Below are positions 48,107 to 58,934 of a stretch of DNA of 64,000 nt, piece after piece. Source of the DNA: Vibrio pectenicida (GTDB lineage Bacteria > Pseudomonadota > Gammaproteobacteria > Enterobacterales > Vibrionaceae); assembly GCA_024347015.1 (NCBI GenBank), contig AP024889.1:2294001-2358000 (forward strand), written 5' to 3'. Made by a program: the position numbers and the translations under genes. Below the pieces are notes generated by a model, which was given only the letters and a program-made list of their open reading frames with translations, had not been told where the DNA came from and made no database searches. Each line of letters starts with the position of its first letter. Within the stretch, counting starts at the first letter, position 1.

Positions 48107-48983
48107 ATGGTTCCTCTAACATCTCTGTTCTATGAAGTAAGCGTTCTACAAAAAACTCCAGATGTCCACTCGGTGTTTTAGGAATTGGCCAAGTTAATGC
48201 CTTATTTGCTAAAGATCCAAGAGCTAATGATGCAGGTGAACGAGGAAATGCGTCCACAACAATCTTTTGTTTTTTAACGGCTTGTCGAACTTTATCATCT
48301 AATGGGATACATGCTACGAGTTCGATACCAACATTCAAGAATCTCTCTGTGACCAAGGTCAATTTTGCGAACAATTCTCTTCCCTCACGATAACTTCTAA
48401 CCATATTAGCGACAATTTTAAATCTTTGAACCTGATGTTCTTTACTTAAAAGCTTGATCAGAGCATATGCATCAGTGATGGATGTAGGTTCATCACAAAC
48501 GACAACGACGACATCCTGAGCAGCGCGAGAAAAACTCACCACCATATCCGAAATCCCAGCAGCAGTATCAATGAGCAATACATCCATCTCATCTTCTAAG
48601 CTACCGAAGGCGCGAATTAGGCCTACATGCTGTGCATGAGATAATTCAGTCATTGCTTGTGTACCTGATGTTGCCGGAATTATCTTTATCCCATACGGTC
48701 CTTCAACAATAGCATCTTTGAGTTCACATTCACCCGCGAGTACATGGCCAAGATTTTTTTTTGACCGTATTCCAAGCATAACATCTACATTTGCTAAGCC
48801 AAGGTCGGCATCTAGCACCATGACCTTTTTTCCCTGACGGGCCATACATATCGCTAGCCCCAAGGTTACATTGGACTTTCCGACTCCACCTTTACCACCC
48901 GTTACCGTAATAACTTTGGTCAGAGAAGGCTGCGTTAAGCGACGTAGCCCGCTTGCTTGGTCTTGTATCATATTCTTCGTCAT
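48096..48983 (-). CDS. flhG: Flagellar number regulator FlhG (FleN)
   Basis: A 295-aa MinD-like ATPase that limits polar flagellar number. Deviant Walker A VTGGKGGVGKSNVTL and LDADLGLANVDVMLG. The start is the ATG at 48983 (MTKNMIQDQASGLRR); the longer ORF start lies within flhF. The N-terminal DQASGLRRL matches the FlhF-activating motif. Confidence 0.95.
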   Translation of the reverse strand: MTKNMIQDQASGLRRLTQPSLTKVITVTGGKGGVGKSNVTLGLAICMARQGKKVMVLDADLGLANVDVMLGIRSKKNLGHVLAGECELKDAIVEGPYGIKIIPATSGTQAMTELSHAQHVGLIRAFGSLEDEMDVLLIDTAAGISDMVVSFSRAAQDVVVVVCDEPTSITDAYALIKLLSKEHQVQRFKIVANMVRSYREGRELFAKLTLVTERFLNVGIELVACIPLDDKVRQAVKKQKIVVDAFPRSPASLALGSLANKALTWPIPKTPSGHLEFFVERLLHRTEMLEEPFGE

Positions 48984-48996
48984 AATCGTCCGCCGC

Positions 48997-50478
48997 CTAG
49001 AACCTTTCTGCTTCACTATTCCAATAGTGAGGTTCGTTATCTGTCGACTTCTCTAACAATTCATTTGCCTTAGCTACCATATATTTAGGTTGCGCTATCA
49101 CAATGTCTTCTGGAACTCTTTGTCCATTCGCGATATAAGCAACTGGCAGAGAATTTTGTACTACTACACTAACAAATTCGCCTAGACTTAAAGACTCATC
49201 TAATTTAGTAAGAATACACCCTGACAAAGGTATTCTTTGAAAATGATCGATAGTCTCTTGCAATACCTTCCTTTGAGCTGTTGCTGGTAATACTAGATAG
49301 CTATGAATAACTTCACCGCTTTCGTGCATTAATGTATCCAACTGCTCAGACAGACGAACATCTCTCTGCCCCATACCTGCAGTATCAACAAGAATTAAAC
49401 GACGATTCCTTAACTGGTAAATTACATCGGCTAACTCTTTGGAATCTTTAGCAACTTTTACAGCACATCCCATAATACGCCCATAAATTGCCAGTTGCTC
49501 ATGAGCCCCGATACGGTAAGTATCTGTTGTAACCAAAGCGACATTGTCAGAGCCATATTCCATCGCCGCTCTTGCCGCAAGCTTGGCGACCGTGGTCGTT
49601 TTTCCAACACCTGTAGGTCCGAGTAAAGCAACCACACCTCCACGTTTGAGGATATCTTGTTTGGAAATTGGAACTTGGTCTGAAACTAGACCCAATAACG
49701 CTTTCCATGCTTTAGTTGGAGGTGTATCTTCTGGAATGTAACAAGCGAGTTGATCGGCAAGATCTGCAGACACTCCCATACGTTCCAAACGCTTTATAAG
49801 CATTGCTCTTAGCGGCTCACGACGCTCAACTTCCTGCCACATGAGCCCCGAGACCTGATGCTCTAACAGTCGACGAATTGATGTCATCTCTTCGCGCATT
49901 TCTTCTAAATCTTCACCACTCGCAGCAGACTCATCAAGCTGATTACGTTCATAACGAGTTGGGTCCAAACGTGGTTGATGTTCCCCACCTTTGTCCTGTG
50001 CGATCAGTCTAGCAAGAGGCGAATCTTCCCGAAGTTGTACCCCGTTGACTTCTTTACGTAGGCTCGACTGCCGTTTAAGTAATGATGATAATGAGTCAGC
50101 ATTTGATGGCTCATTATCATTCCCACCAGCGGTAGTATTGCTGTATTGTTTGAGCATGTGCGCAAAACGCTTAGTCATTGAGCCATTGTCAGCTTTGGCT
50201 TGTAAGCTGACTTTGTCTTCGTCTAGCGTACGCTGTTTACTATTAACACTACTTTTAGTAGTCGAAGCCGCTTGAGTGTTATTGTGCTGAGGTTGAGAGG
50301 TTTGTTTAGCGGCCGAGCGTGCAGCAGCTGTTTCGTTATCGACCGCTGCCACAATCTCTATGCCGCCAGCGACTTTTTTATTCGACATGATTACTGCATC
50401 ATCGCCCAGCTGACTTTTTACTTGTAGCAAAGCGGTGCGCATGTCCTTGGCAAAAAATCGTTTAATCTTCAAAATCAA
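48997..50478 (-). CDS. flhF: Flagellar polar placement GTPase FlhF
   Basis: A 493-aa SRP-type GTPase. Basic N-terminal domain (MILKIKRFFAKDMRTAL), a variable linker, and an NG domain with GPTGVGKTTTVAKLA, DTAGMGQRD and TKLDESLSLGE. It sets the flagellum at the pole. Follows flhA by 24 bp. Confidence 0.96.
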   Translation of the reverse strand: MILKIKRFFAKDMRTALLQVKSQLGDDAVIMSNKKVAGGIEIVAAVDNETAAARSAAKQTSQPQHNNTQAASTTKSSVNSKQRTLDEDKVSLQAKADNGSMTKRFAHMLKQYSNTTAGGNDNEPSNADSLSSLLKRQSSLRKEVNGVQLREDSPLARLIAQDKGGEHQPRLDPTRYERNQLDESAASGEDLEEMREEMTSIRRLLEHQVSGLMWQEVERREPLRAMLIKRLERMGVSADLADQLACYIPEDTPPTKAWKALLGLVSDQVPISKQDILKRGGVVALLGPTGVGKTTTVAKLAARAAMEYGSDNVALVTTDTYRIGAHEQLAIYGRIMGCAVKVAKDSKELADVIYQLRNRRLILVDTAGMGQRDVRLSEQLDTLMHESGEVIHSYLVLPATAQRKVLQETIDHFQRIPLSGCILTKLDESLSLGEFVSVVVQNSLPVAYIANGQRVPEDIVIAQPKYMVAKANELLEKSTDNEPHYWNSEAERF

Positions 50479-50502
50479 TATCCATCTTTTCGCATTTAGC
50501 CA

Positions 50503-52596
50503 TTAGTTACCAACAGCTTGAACAATGCGTATTTGTTTCTCGTCTGGAATCTCCTGATAGGAGAGTACCCGTAGTGATGGAATTGTGTTCTTCACAAACT
50601 TCGCGAGTGTAGAACGCAATACACCTGAGGTGAGAAGTACCGCTGGTTCTCCTTTCAACTCTTGCTCTTGAGTAGCTTGAGTTAATGAAGATTGCAGTCG
50701 CTCTGCTAAACCAGGCTCGATTCCCGCAGACTCTCCTCCAGACGCCTGCATTGTCTGGTGCAATATCTGTTCCAACTCAGGAATCAAAGTAATCACTGGC
50801 AACTCAGGCTCTATCCCGTTGATTTCTTGAACAATTAATCGTTTCAAAGAAATTCGAACTGCTGCGGTTAAGATGTCAGGTTCTTGACTCTTACTCGAAT
50901 ATTCAGCCAATGTCTGAACTATGGTCCGGATATCTCTGATAGGTACAGCTTCGTTGAGTAGATTTTGCAGCACCTTAACCACAGCGCCAAGCTGTAATTG
51001 ATCAGGTACAAAAGTCTCAACTAATTTCGGAGTGCTGCGCCCAAGCATTTCAAGTAGGTTTTGCACTTCCTCATGACCAATTAGATGAGAAGCATTATTA
51101 GTAAGGAGCTGGCTTAAATGCGTAGCCAAAACCGTTGAAGAGTCAACCACTGTATAACCAAGAGCTTGCGCATGTTCACGCTGTTCATCTTTTATCCATG
51201 TCGCTTCTAGACCGAATGCTGGATCAATGGTGGGCTCACCTTCCACCATTCCATATACTTGGCCTGGGTTAATCGCCAACTCCATATCTGGCCGAATTTC
51301 CGCCTCACCTACCGCCACTCCCATCAGGGTAATACGATAACTATTAGGGCTTAGCTCAAGATTATCACGTATATGCACTGCAGGAATAAGAAATCCAAAG
51401 TCTTGGGAAAGTTTTTTTCGGACTCCTTTAACCCGCTCGAGCAACTCTCCCCCTTGCTCTCTATCAACCAATGGAATAAGACGATAACCAACCTCAAGCC
51501 CAATAATATCAACTGGTTGAACATCATCCCACGATAATTCTTTTGGTGTTGGCGCTTCTTTATCTTTTGTCGCTGGAAGCTTGGCATTTTCAGCACTTTT
51601 CTTTTGCTTTCGATGAATCCAATAAGCAGATCCTCCTGCTAAAGCAGCAAGAAGTAAGAAAGAGAAATGAGGCATACCAGGAACTAATCCCATTACTCCT
51701 AGGATACCTGCCGTAATCATCAGTGCTTTCGGGTTATCAAACAATTGGAAAACAACCTGCTGACCCATATCCTCATCGGTATTTTGACGGGTCACCATAA
51801 TTGCCGCACCAATTGATAATAAAAGTGACGGAATTTGTGCGACAAGGCCATCACCAATGGTCAGTAAGGTGTAGATCTGAATAGCCTCTCTGAAAGCTAA
51901 ATCATACTGAACCATTCCAATTGATAGACCACCAATAATATTAATAAATAGTATCAAAATACCGGCAATTGCATCTCCTTTAACAAACTTCGATGCACCG
52001 TCCATCGATCCATAAAAGTCAGCTTCTTTTGTCACTTCTTGGCGTCGAGTGCGCGCCTGATCCTGATCAACCAAGCCTGCATTGAGATCAGCATCTATAG
52101 CCATTTGTTTGCCTGGCAGAGCGTCTAATGTAAATCGAGCACTAACTTCAGAAATACGCCCCGCACCTTTAGTTACTACCATAAAGTTAATGATCATCAG
52201 GATCAGAAATACAACCAAACCGACTGCGTAGTTACCACCTATAACCACGCTGCCAAATGCCTCTATGACACTGCCCGCAGCACTTGTTCCTTCGTGACCA
52301 TAGAGTAATACCACTCGTGTAGATGCAACATTCAACGCCAAACGTAAAAGAGTCGCAATTAGAAGTACAGTAGGAAAAGCTGCAAAATCCAGCGGCCTAC
52401 GCGTATAAACGGTGACCAATAAAACCACCATTGCGAGAGCAATATTAAACGTAAAAAATAAGTCCAGTATAAAGGGAGGTATCGGCAGAACAACCATCGC
52501 CAATGTAGCCAATACCATAATGGGAGCACCTATCGCAGGCATCGCTCTTTGGGGTATTGAGGGTAATTTATCGGCAAATGGCAATGTAAATTTCAT
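50503..52596 (-). CDS. flhA: Flagellar export gate protein FlhA
   Basis: A 697-aa export apparatus protein with eight N-terminal transmembrane helices (to about residue 330) and a cytoplasmic docking domain. The FHIPEP family segments RISEVSARFTLDALPGKQMA and the aspartate in AIDADLNAGLVDQDQA are intact. First gene of the flhAFG-fliA-che operon. Confidence 0.97.
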   Translation of the reverse strand: MKFTLPFADKLPSIPQRAMPAIGAPIMVLATLAMVVLPIPPFILDLFFTFNIALAMVVLLVTVYTRRPLDFAAFPTVLLIATLLRLALNVASTRVVLLYGHEGTSAAGSVIEAFGSVVIGGNYAVGLVVFLILMIINFMVVTKGAGRISEVSARFTLDALPGKQMAIDADLNAGLVDQDQARTRRQEVTKEADFYGSMDGASKFVKGDAIAGILILFINIIGGLSIGMVQYDLAFREAIQIYTLLTIGDGLVAQIPSLLLSIGAAIMVTRQNTDEDMGQQVVFQLFDNPKALMITAGILGVMGLVPGMPHFSFLLLAALAGGSAYWIHRKQKKSAENAKLPATKDKEAPTPKELSWDDVQPVDIIGLEVGYRLIPLVDREQGGELLERVKGVRKKLSQDFGFLIPAVHIRDNLELSPNSYRITLMGVAVGEAEIRPDMELAINPGQVYGMVEGEPTIDPAFGLEATWIKDEQREHAQALGYTVVDSSTVLATHLSQLLTNNASHLIGHEEVQNLLEMLGRSTPKLVETFVPDQLQLGAVVKVLQNLLNEAVPIRDIRTIVQTLAEYSSKSQEPDILTAAVRISLKRLIVQEINGIEPELPVITLIPELEQILHQTMQASGGESAGIEPGLAERLQSSLTQATQEQELKGEPAVLLTSGVLRSTLAKFVKNTIPSLRVLSYQEIPDEKQIRIVQAVGN

Positions 52597-52644
52597 AGCG
52601 ACAGAAAATATTATTCAACCTGAATTAAAGGACTTAGGTGAAGA

Positions 52645-52660
52645 TGCAAATTTCAGTCCA
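52645..52660 (-). promoter_or_regulatory. Sigma-54-like promoter of the flhA operon
   Basis: The minus strand reads TGGACTGAAATTTGCA: the -24 GG and -12 GC are exactly 10 bp apart, as in TGGCAC-N5-TTGCA. It lies about 50 bp before the flhA start, in line with RpoN/FlrC control of flhA in vibrios. Confidence 0.7.
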
Positions 52661-52749
52661 TATAAAATGTCAATTTTATGGCTAACACTTTAAGGCGACT
52701 AAGAAACAAATTATTTAATGACCAAGCATAAATTATAACTTAAATAAAT

Positions 52750-53214
52750 CTATGGATGGATGTGGAAAGCCAGCTCACCACGACGATTATTAACATCATA
52801 ATTAATGCATGCTATTCCAGATGTTGGGAACATGGGAGGTACTATATTTGGCACAAACTCAGCTGTCAGATATCCCACTAAAGGCAGGTGAGAAATCAAT
52901 AGAATAGATTTTGGACGTTCAACTTCAGCAATAGCTGCAATGTAATCTCCAACATGGGCCGCATCTCCATATGGAGTAATATCGTCACAGGTTTTAATCT
53001 GTTTAGCATTCAAGCGGGGAGAAATAGCCTGCCAAGTCTGCTGAGCTCTTAAATAAGGACTGACAAATACCATATCCAGATGACTATAGCCTTTCTCTAC
53101 ACAAAGATGAGCAGCTTGGATCGAATCACTTCGGCCTTTATACGTCAATGCACGCTCCGCATCTGTGAGTGCATGGTGCTCAGCTTCTCCATGACGCATA
53201 ATAAATATTTTCAT
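52750..53214 (-). CDS. sixA: Phosphohistidine phosphatase SixA
   Basis: A 154-aa histidine phosphatase with the RHG signature (MKIFIMRHGEAE, catalytic H8) and the second histidine in LISHLPLVG. Removes phosphate from HPt domains and NPr in E. coli. Length fits. Confidence 0.93.
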   Translation of the reverse strand: MKIFIMRHGEAEHHALTDAERALTYKGRSDSIQAAHLCVEKGYSHLDMVFVSPYLRAQQTWQAISPRLNAKQIKTCDDITPYGDAAHVGDYIAAIAEVERPKSILLISHLPLVGYLTAEFVPNIVPPMFPTSGIACINYDVNNRRGELAFHIHP

Positions 53215-53495
53215 TGCTTATTCCTAAAACTATGATTCTTTTAATAAAACGAGTGTATTGGCGATAGTGCCACATATGTCTCATATGACCGATAATTATA
53301 TCAAGCGCACACCTTAAGACTTAGACTTTCGTAACATTCTTGATGTATAGATTAAGAAATTGTGTATGCTTATATTTGTCAGGAATAAAATTCACATTTA
53401 CTTCAATCCTGCCAAAAGACAGTCATATAGGCCTTTCTTCCAAATATTGACAGAAAGCGCCGCAATACTTCAAAACCTCAAGCGGAGAGTAACTT

Positions 53496-56270
53496 GTGCA
53501 CTTAAGCCCGAATAACACCAACCAATATCGCTACTTAACGTTGAAAAACGGACTCAAAGTATTGGTCATTCGGGAAAAAAATACCCAAAAAGCAGCGGCT
53601 GCATTGGCAGTCAATGTAGGACACTTCGACGATCCTGATGACCGTCACGGAATGGCTCACTATCTAGAACATATGTTATTTTTAGGTACAACAAAGTACC
53701 CTAAAGTTGGTGATTTCCAAAGTTATATCAATCAACATGGCGGAAGTAATAATGCTTGGACTGGTGCCGAACATACCTGCTTCTTTTTTGACGTTATGCC
53801 TACTGCATTATGCAGTTGTCTCGATAGATTTAGCCAATTTTTCACAGCTCCTATATTTAACCCTGAAGCTCTCGATAAAGAGCGTCAAGCCGTCGACTCC
53901 GAGTTTAAGCTCAAACTCAACGATGATTCACGGCGGCTTTATCAAGTGCACAAAGAATTGGTTAACCCTAATCACCCTTTCGCAAAATTTTCAGTCGGAA
54001 ACCAAACGACCCTAAGTGATAGAAATGGACAATCAATCAGAAGTGAGATTGTCGACTTCTACCAAGAAAAATACTCTGCTGATTTAATGACATTGGTAGT
54101 TTTAGGCCCCCAACCTCTCGATGAATTGGATCAATGGGTAAAAGATAAGTTTTCGTCTATTCCGAATCGAGGTCTGTCAGGAAAATCGATTGATGTTGCT
54201 TATCTCGATGCAAACTCCACCGCCATTTCGGTCAACATTGAGCCTATTAAGGAGATTCGCAAACTCATATTATCTTTTCCTTTACCTAGCCTAGACAAGT
54301 ACTATCGCCAAAAACCCATGTCCTATTTTGCTCATTTACTTGGCTATGAGGGTGAAGGTAGTTTAATGCTAGCGCTTAAAGAAAAAGGATGGATAACCTC
54401 ACTTTCAGCTGGGGGAGGCACCAGCGGTAGTAACTATCGTGAATTTACAATAAGTTGCGCTTTAACTCCTACAGGTCTTGATCATGTTGATGATATTATT
54501 CAAGCCTTATTTTCATATCTAGTCTTGATTGACAACAAAGGTTTTGAACAATGGCGTTACCTTGAAAAGCAGGCGGTTTTAGAATCGGCTTTTCGCTTTC
54601 AAGAACCCACAAGACCCATTGATTTAGTCAGCCACTTAGTCATTAACATGCAACATTATTCGCCGGAAGATATAGTTTATGGCGACTATGTCATGAATAA
54701 TTATGATGAAGAGCTTTTAAGGCAACTTTTTACCTATTTCACCATAGATAACTTGCGCGCTACGCTAATTGCTAAAGGCTACAAATATGAACAAAAAGCC
54801 AAATGGTATGATACGCCTTATTCCGTTAATTCTTTTACTCAGCAGCAAAGATCGCACTTTACGACAAAAAGCGGCTTAAGTTTCGCTCTACCGCCTAAAA
54901 ACCCGTTCATTTGTTATGATTTAGAACCTCTTCCCATAGAAAACCACTCTTCAGTTCCAGAGGTAATCCAAGACCTACCCGGTTTTAAACTTTGGCATCT
55001 TCAAGATAATGAATTTAGAGTACCTAAAGGTGTCATTTTTGTTGCTATCGATAGCCCTCATGCTGTGGCAAATGCTAAAAACATAGTCAAAACCAGAGTA
55101 TGCGTAGAAATGTTTCTCGACTCTTTAGCTAAAGAAACTTATCAAGCGGAAATCGCTGGTATGAGTTACAACATGTACTCACATCAAGGAGGTGTGACTC
55201 TAACTTTATCAGGCTTTAGCAAAAAACAACCTGAACTAATGACAATGATTCTTGAGCGCTTCTCCAGCAGAGAATTCAATGCAAAGCGTTTTGACACTAT
55301 TAAACAACAGTTAATTAGAAACTGGAAAAATGCGGCTCATGATAAACCCATCTCCCAGTTATTTAATGCCATGACAGGAATGCTGCAACCTAACAATCCA
55401 CCATATAATGAATTATTGTCTGCCTTGGAAAGCCTTCAAGTCCACGAACTGAAAGAATTCGTATCCTCTATCCTTGCAAAACTGCATGTAGAAATGTTTG
55501 TATATGGTGATTGGACGCGAACAGAGACTATCAAGCTTAGCGATACCCTTAAAGACGCACTCAGAGTACACAACCAAGGTTACGAGGAATCACTGAGGCC
55601 TCTGGTTATGCTAGGTAAAAATGGTTCTTTTCAACGCTCTATTGAATCCAACCAAGAAGATTCTGCCATTGTTGTGTACTATCAATGTGACGATATTGAA
55701 CCGCACAATATCGCTCTATATTTGCTCGCCAACCATTTAATGTCAGCGACTTTTTTCCATGAGATCCGTACTAAACAGCAACTCGGTTACATGGTTGGAA
55801 CAGGTAATTTGCCACTAAACCGACACCCTGGCCTAGTACTTTATGTCCAATCACCAAATGCAGCACCAATTGAGCTAATCAGATCAATTGATGAGTTTCT
55901 CAACGCCTTCTATATGGTGTTGCTCGAGCTTAATGATTACCAATGGCACAGCAGCAAACGAGGTCTGTGGAGCCAAATTGCCGCACCAGACACCACTTTA
56001 AAAACTCGAGCTCAAAGACTTTGGGTTGCTATTGGTAACAAAGATTACAGCTTTGATCACAAAGAACGTGTACTTGATGAGCTGAAAAAGCTTAGTCGTG
56101 CTGACATGATTCGTTTTGTTGTAAATGAACTCAAGCCCAGAACCGCCAATAGGCTAATTATGCACGCGAAAGGGCACTCGCACCATGCATCAGGCGTTCT
56201 CGATGTGGGCGCTGAAATTGGCTCTGTAGAAGAATTTCAGCTCAGGCCAAAAGACACTGATCTAGGTTAA
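53496..56270 (+). CDS. Insulinase family (M16) zinc protease
   Basis: A 924-aa M16A peptidase related to protease III and insulysin. The inverted zinc motif HYLEH is at residues 55-59, with the third ligand glutamate expected near 130 (DKERQAVDSEF). The start is GTG at 53496, with GGAGAG upstream. Unlike E. coli PtrA there is no signal peptide, so it is probably cytosolic. A 281-bp non-coding upstream region holds its promoter. Confidence 0.92.
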   Translation: MHLSPNNTNQYRYLTLKNGLKVLVIREKNTQKAAAALAVNVGHFDDPDDRHGMAHYLEHMLFLGTTKYPKVGDFQSYINQHGGSNNAWTGAEHTCFFFDVMPTALCSCLDRFSQFFTAPIFNPEALDKERQAVDSEFKLKLNDDSRRLYQVHKELVNPNHPFAKFSVGNQTTLSDRNGQSIRSEIVDFYQEKYSADLMTLVVLGPQPLDELDQWVKDKFSSIPNRGLSGKSIDVAYLDANSTAISVNIEPIKEIRKLILSFPLPSLDKYYRQKPMSYFAHLLGYEGEGSLMLALKEKGWITSLSAGGGTSGSNYREFTISCALTPTGLDHVDDIIQALFSYLVLIDNKGFEQWRYLEKQAVLESAFRFQEPTRPIDLVSHLVINMQHYSPEDIVYGDYVMNNYDEELLRQLFTYFTIDNLRATLIAKGYKYEQKAKWYDTPYSVNSFTQQQRSHFTTKSGLSFALPPKNPFICYDLEPLPIENHSSVPEVIQDLPGFKLWHLQDNEFRVPKGVIFVAIDSPHAVANAKNIVKTRVCVEMFLDSLAKETYQAEIAGMSYNMYSHQGGVTLTLSGFSKKQPELMTMILERFSSREFNAKRFDTIKQQLIRNWKNAAHDKPISQLFNAMTGMLQPNNPPYNELLSALESLQVHELKEFVSSILAKLHVEMFVYGDWTRTETIKLSDTLKDALRVHNQGYEESLRPLVMLGKNGSFQRSIESNQEDSAIVVYYQCDDIEPHNIALYLLANHLMSATFFHEIRTKQQLGYMVGTGNLPLNRHPGLVLYVQSPNAAPIELIRSIDEFLNAFYMVLLELNDYQWHSSKRGLWSQIAAPDTTLKTRAQRLWVAIGNKDYSFDHKERVLDELKKLSRADMIRFVVNELKPRTANRLIMHAKGHSHHASGVLDVGAEIGSVEEFQLRPKDTDLG

Positions 56271-56861
56271 TTGTTCTGACTCTACAATATTTTTCAACGA
56301 ATGTTGGTGGAACTTGATACAGATATCTTGATGTTTAAAAGCTACAGTAGGATTATTGATTCGCTCTCCTTTCCCTCCGGGGCTCGATAGTTTTACCGTA
56401 ATACCTTGTGCTCCAAGTTTATCCCATTGATTGGCCAAACCTGGGTATTTCAACTTTACATCTGCTAAATACTCTTCAGCTGTTTTAGCCAAAGAAGGGA
56501 CAATAAATTCAACATGTTCCCAGCACTGAGATGGATATACCTTACCTTGTGCTGGATACGGTAATTCAAGACATTCAATAGACCAATCTGAGATACTAAA
56601 CGGCTGCGTTAGTTCAATCACTACTATAGGACGGCCGTTTATCATCGCAGTTGAAATCTCACGTCCCTCTTTCAGCCATTCTTTATGCGCCAATGTTGCT
56701 AATTGCTTATCGTTAAGGCGCAGAGCAATATGGTCTGCTTGTAAGACCTGCAAATCGACCTTGAGTTTCTCACCTAATAACTGAATTTTTTGCATAAAAG
56801 TATCAAGTTTAGCTTTCATTTGTTCTGGCATTAGTTCAGCATCGGTTAGTCTTTGCGACAT
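56262..56861 (-). CDS. yecM: YecM family protein (VOC-like fold)
   Basis: A 199-aa cytosolic protein of unknown function; ADHIALRLND and QCWEHVEFI are YecM-type metal-site segments. Start ATG at 56861 (MSQRLTDAEL). It lies divergent from argS, as in E. coli. Its 3' end overlaps the M16 gene by 9 bp, convergently. Confidence 0.88.
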   Translation of the reverse strand: MSQRLTDAELMPEQMKAKLDTFMQKIQLLGEKLKVDLQVLQADHIALRLNDKQLATLAHKEWLKEGREISTAMINGRPIVVIELTQPFSISDWSIECLELPYPAQGKVYPSQCWEHVEFIVPSLAKTAEEYLADVKLKYPGLANQWDKLGAQGITVKLSSPGGKGERINNPTVAFKHQDICIKFHQHSLKNIVESEQLT

Positions 56862-57105
56862 TTTTATCCATCCAATATGTTGATTTCTACGCAATACTAC
56901 CAAGATAGTAGCTAAAAGTAGAAAATTTCCTAGAACACTCTCTATATGAGAGCTAATAAAATTGGTATTATATGCACCAATTTATGAACTCGATTAAGAT
57001 ATGCATTCTTTTTACCGCTTTAACTACGGTTAAGTAAAAAATGGTGACTAGATTTAACTTATATATACATATCTAAGCAATTCTTGAGAATTGAAGGAAA
57101 CACGC

Positions 57106-58839
57106 GTGAATATCCAAGCTCTTATTAATGATAAAGTCTCTCAGGCCTTAGAAGCCGCGGGTGCACCTAAAGGTAGCCCAGCAGCAGTTCGCCAATCAGC
57201 AAAACCACAATTTGGTGACTATCAAGCAAACGGAGTCATGGGTGTAGCAAAAAAGCTCGGCACTAACCCACGGGAGTTCGCCCAGAAAGTATTGGATGTT
57301 CTCGATCTTAATGGTATTGCTAGCAAAACAGAAATTGCAGGCCCTGGTTTTATTAATATTTTCTTGAGTGAAGAATTTCTGGCTCAAAAAGCGCAACAAG
57401 CGCTTTCAGATTCTCGTCTAGGGGTTGCTATTGAAGAGCAAAAAACGATAGTCACAGATTACTCAGCACCAAATGTGGCAAAGGAAATGGCAGTCCACCA
57501 CATTCGTTCAACGGTCATTGGAGACGCGGTATCACGTACACTGGAGTTTCTGGGCCATAAAGTCATTCGTGCTAACCACATCGGAGATTGGGGCACTCAA
57601 TTCGGTATGCTGATCGCGAACCTTGAACGAGTGCAGCAAGAAACCGGCGAAATATCTATGGAGCTATCCGATCTAGAGGCTTTCTACCGTGAGTCAAAAA
57701 AACTCTATGATGAGGATGAAGACTTTGCAGTAAAAGCACGTAACTATGTGGTGAAATTGCAAGGTGGTGACGAGTATTGTGCTGAGATGTGGAAAAAACT
57801 GGTTGATATCACCATGATCCAGAACCAGCATAACTATGACCGCCTTAATGTATCTCTAACTCGTAACGATGTTATGGGTGAAAGTATGTATAACAATATG
57901 CTACCAAACATCGTTGCTGATCTTAAACAGCAAGGTTTAGCTCAAGAAGATAACGGCGCACAGGTTGTATTTCTAGATGAATACAAGAATAAAGATGGCG
58001 AGCCTATGGGCGTTATTGTTCAAAAGCGTGATGGCGGCTTCCTTTACACCACGACAGATATTGCATGTGCTAAGTATCGTTACGAAACACTTGGTGCCGA
58101 CCGCGTACTATATTTCATCGACTCCCGTCAGCACCAACATCTAATGCAGGCTTGGACTATCGTACGTAAAGCTGGTTATGTACCTGAAGACGTCACTTTA
58201 GAACACCATGCATTTGGCATGATGTTAGGTAAAGATGGCCGTCCATTTAAGACCCGGGCAGGAAGTACAGTACGTCTGAAGGATCTCCTAGATGAAGCAG
58301 AAGAGCGTGCGATAAGGCTAATCGAATCCAAAAACCCTGATCTAGAAACAGTTGAGAAACAAAATATCGCAAACACTGTCGCTATGGCTGCGGTGAAATA
58401 TGCTGATCTTTCTAAGCATCGCACAACTGACTATGTGTTTGATTGGGATAATATGCTTGCTTTCGAAGGTAATACCGCTCCTTATATGCAGTATGCCTTC
58501 ACTCGTGTTGCATCTATTTTCGCCAAAGCAGGGATTTCAATGGATTCTCTAGCTGGAGACATTAAGATCACTGAAGAGAAAGAAAAATTACTGATCGCCA
58601 AACTACTTCAATTTGACGAGGCAGTACATTCTGTAGCTCGAGAAGGCCAGCCTCACATACTGTGTAGCTACCTGTTTGAACTTGCAGGTCAGTTCTCAAG
58701 CTTCTACGAAGCATGCCCTATTCTTAATACACAAGATGATTCTATTAAACAAAGTCGCCTCAAACTAGCAGCATTGACCGCGAAGACAATCAAGCAGGGA
58801 CTATCTCTGCTAGGTATTGAAACTCTAGATCGCATGTAA
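57106..58839 (+). CDS. argS: Arginyl-tRNA synthetase
   Basis: A 577-aa class I synthetase charging all tRNA-Arg species, including the split tRNA-Arg(UCU) in this window. GTG at 57106 (VNIQALIND) has AAGGA upstream; the TTG at 57091 lies before the ribosome site. Fully conserved [13 protein letters not shown] and [20 protein letters not shown]. The HIGH signature reads AVHH in [10 protein letters not shown], where E. coli has HVGH. Confidence 0.96.
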   Translation: MNIQALINDKVSQALEAAGAPKGSPAAVRQSAKPQFGDYQANGVMGVAKKLGTNPREFAQKVLDVLDLNGIASKTEIAGPGFINIFLSEEFLAQKAQQALSDSRLGVAIEEQKTIVTDYSAPNVAKEMAVHHIRSTVIGDAVSRTLEFLGHKVIRANHIGDWGTQFGMLIANLERVQQETGEISMELSDLEAFYRESKKLYDEDEDFAVKARNYVVKLQGGDEYCAEMWKKLVDITMIQNQHNYDRLNVSLTRNDVMGESMYNNMLPNIVADLKQQGLAQEDNGAQVVFLDEYKNKDGEPMGVIVQKRDGGFLYTTTDIACAKYRYETLGADRVLYFIDSRQHQHLMQAWTIVRKAGYVPEDVTLEHHAFGMMLGKDGRPFKTRAGSTVRLKDLLDEAEERAIRLIESKNPDLETVEKQNIANTVAMAAVKYADLSKHRTTDYVFDWDNMLAFEGNTAPYMQYAFTRVASIFAKAGISMDSLAGDIKITEEKEKLLIAKLLQFDEAVHSVAREGQPHILCSYLFELAGQFSSFYEACPILNTQDDSIKQSRLKLAALTAKTIKQGLSLLGIETLDRM

Positions 58840-58863
58840 ATATAAGCCTACATGAAATTAAAT

Positions 58864-58897
58864 AAAGGTTGATGTGAAAGCATCAACCTTTATTTTA
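58864..58897 (+). terminator. Terminator after argS
   Basis: Perfect arms AAAGGTTGATG and CATCAACCTTT with a GTGAAAG-type loop and T-rich tail. Confidence 0.9.
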
Positions 58898-58934
58898 TCC
58901 GCCATATACTGATAAAACACCACAGGGGTTTACT

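Noticed and set aside
52412..52693. 93-aa plus-strand ORF over the flhA 5' end
   Set aside because: It is antisense to flhA and covers the sigma-54 promoter.
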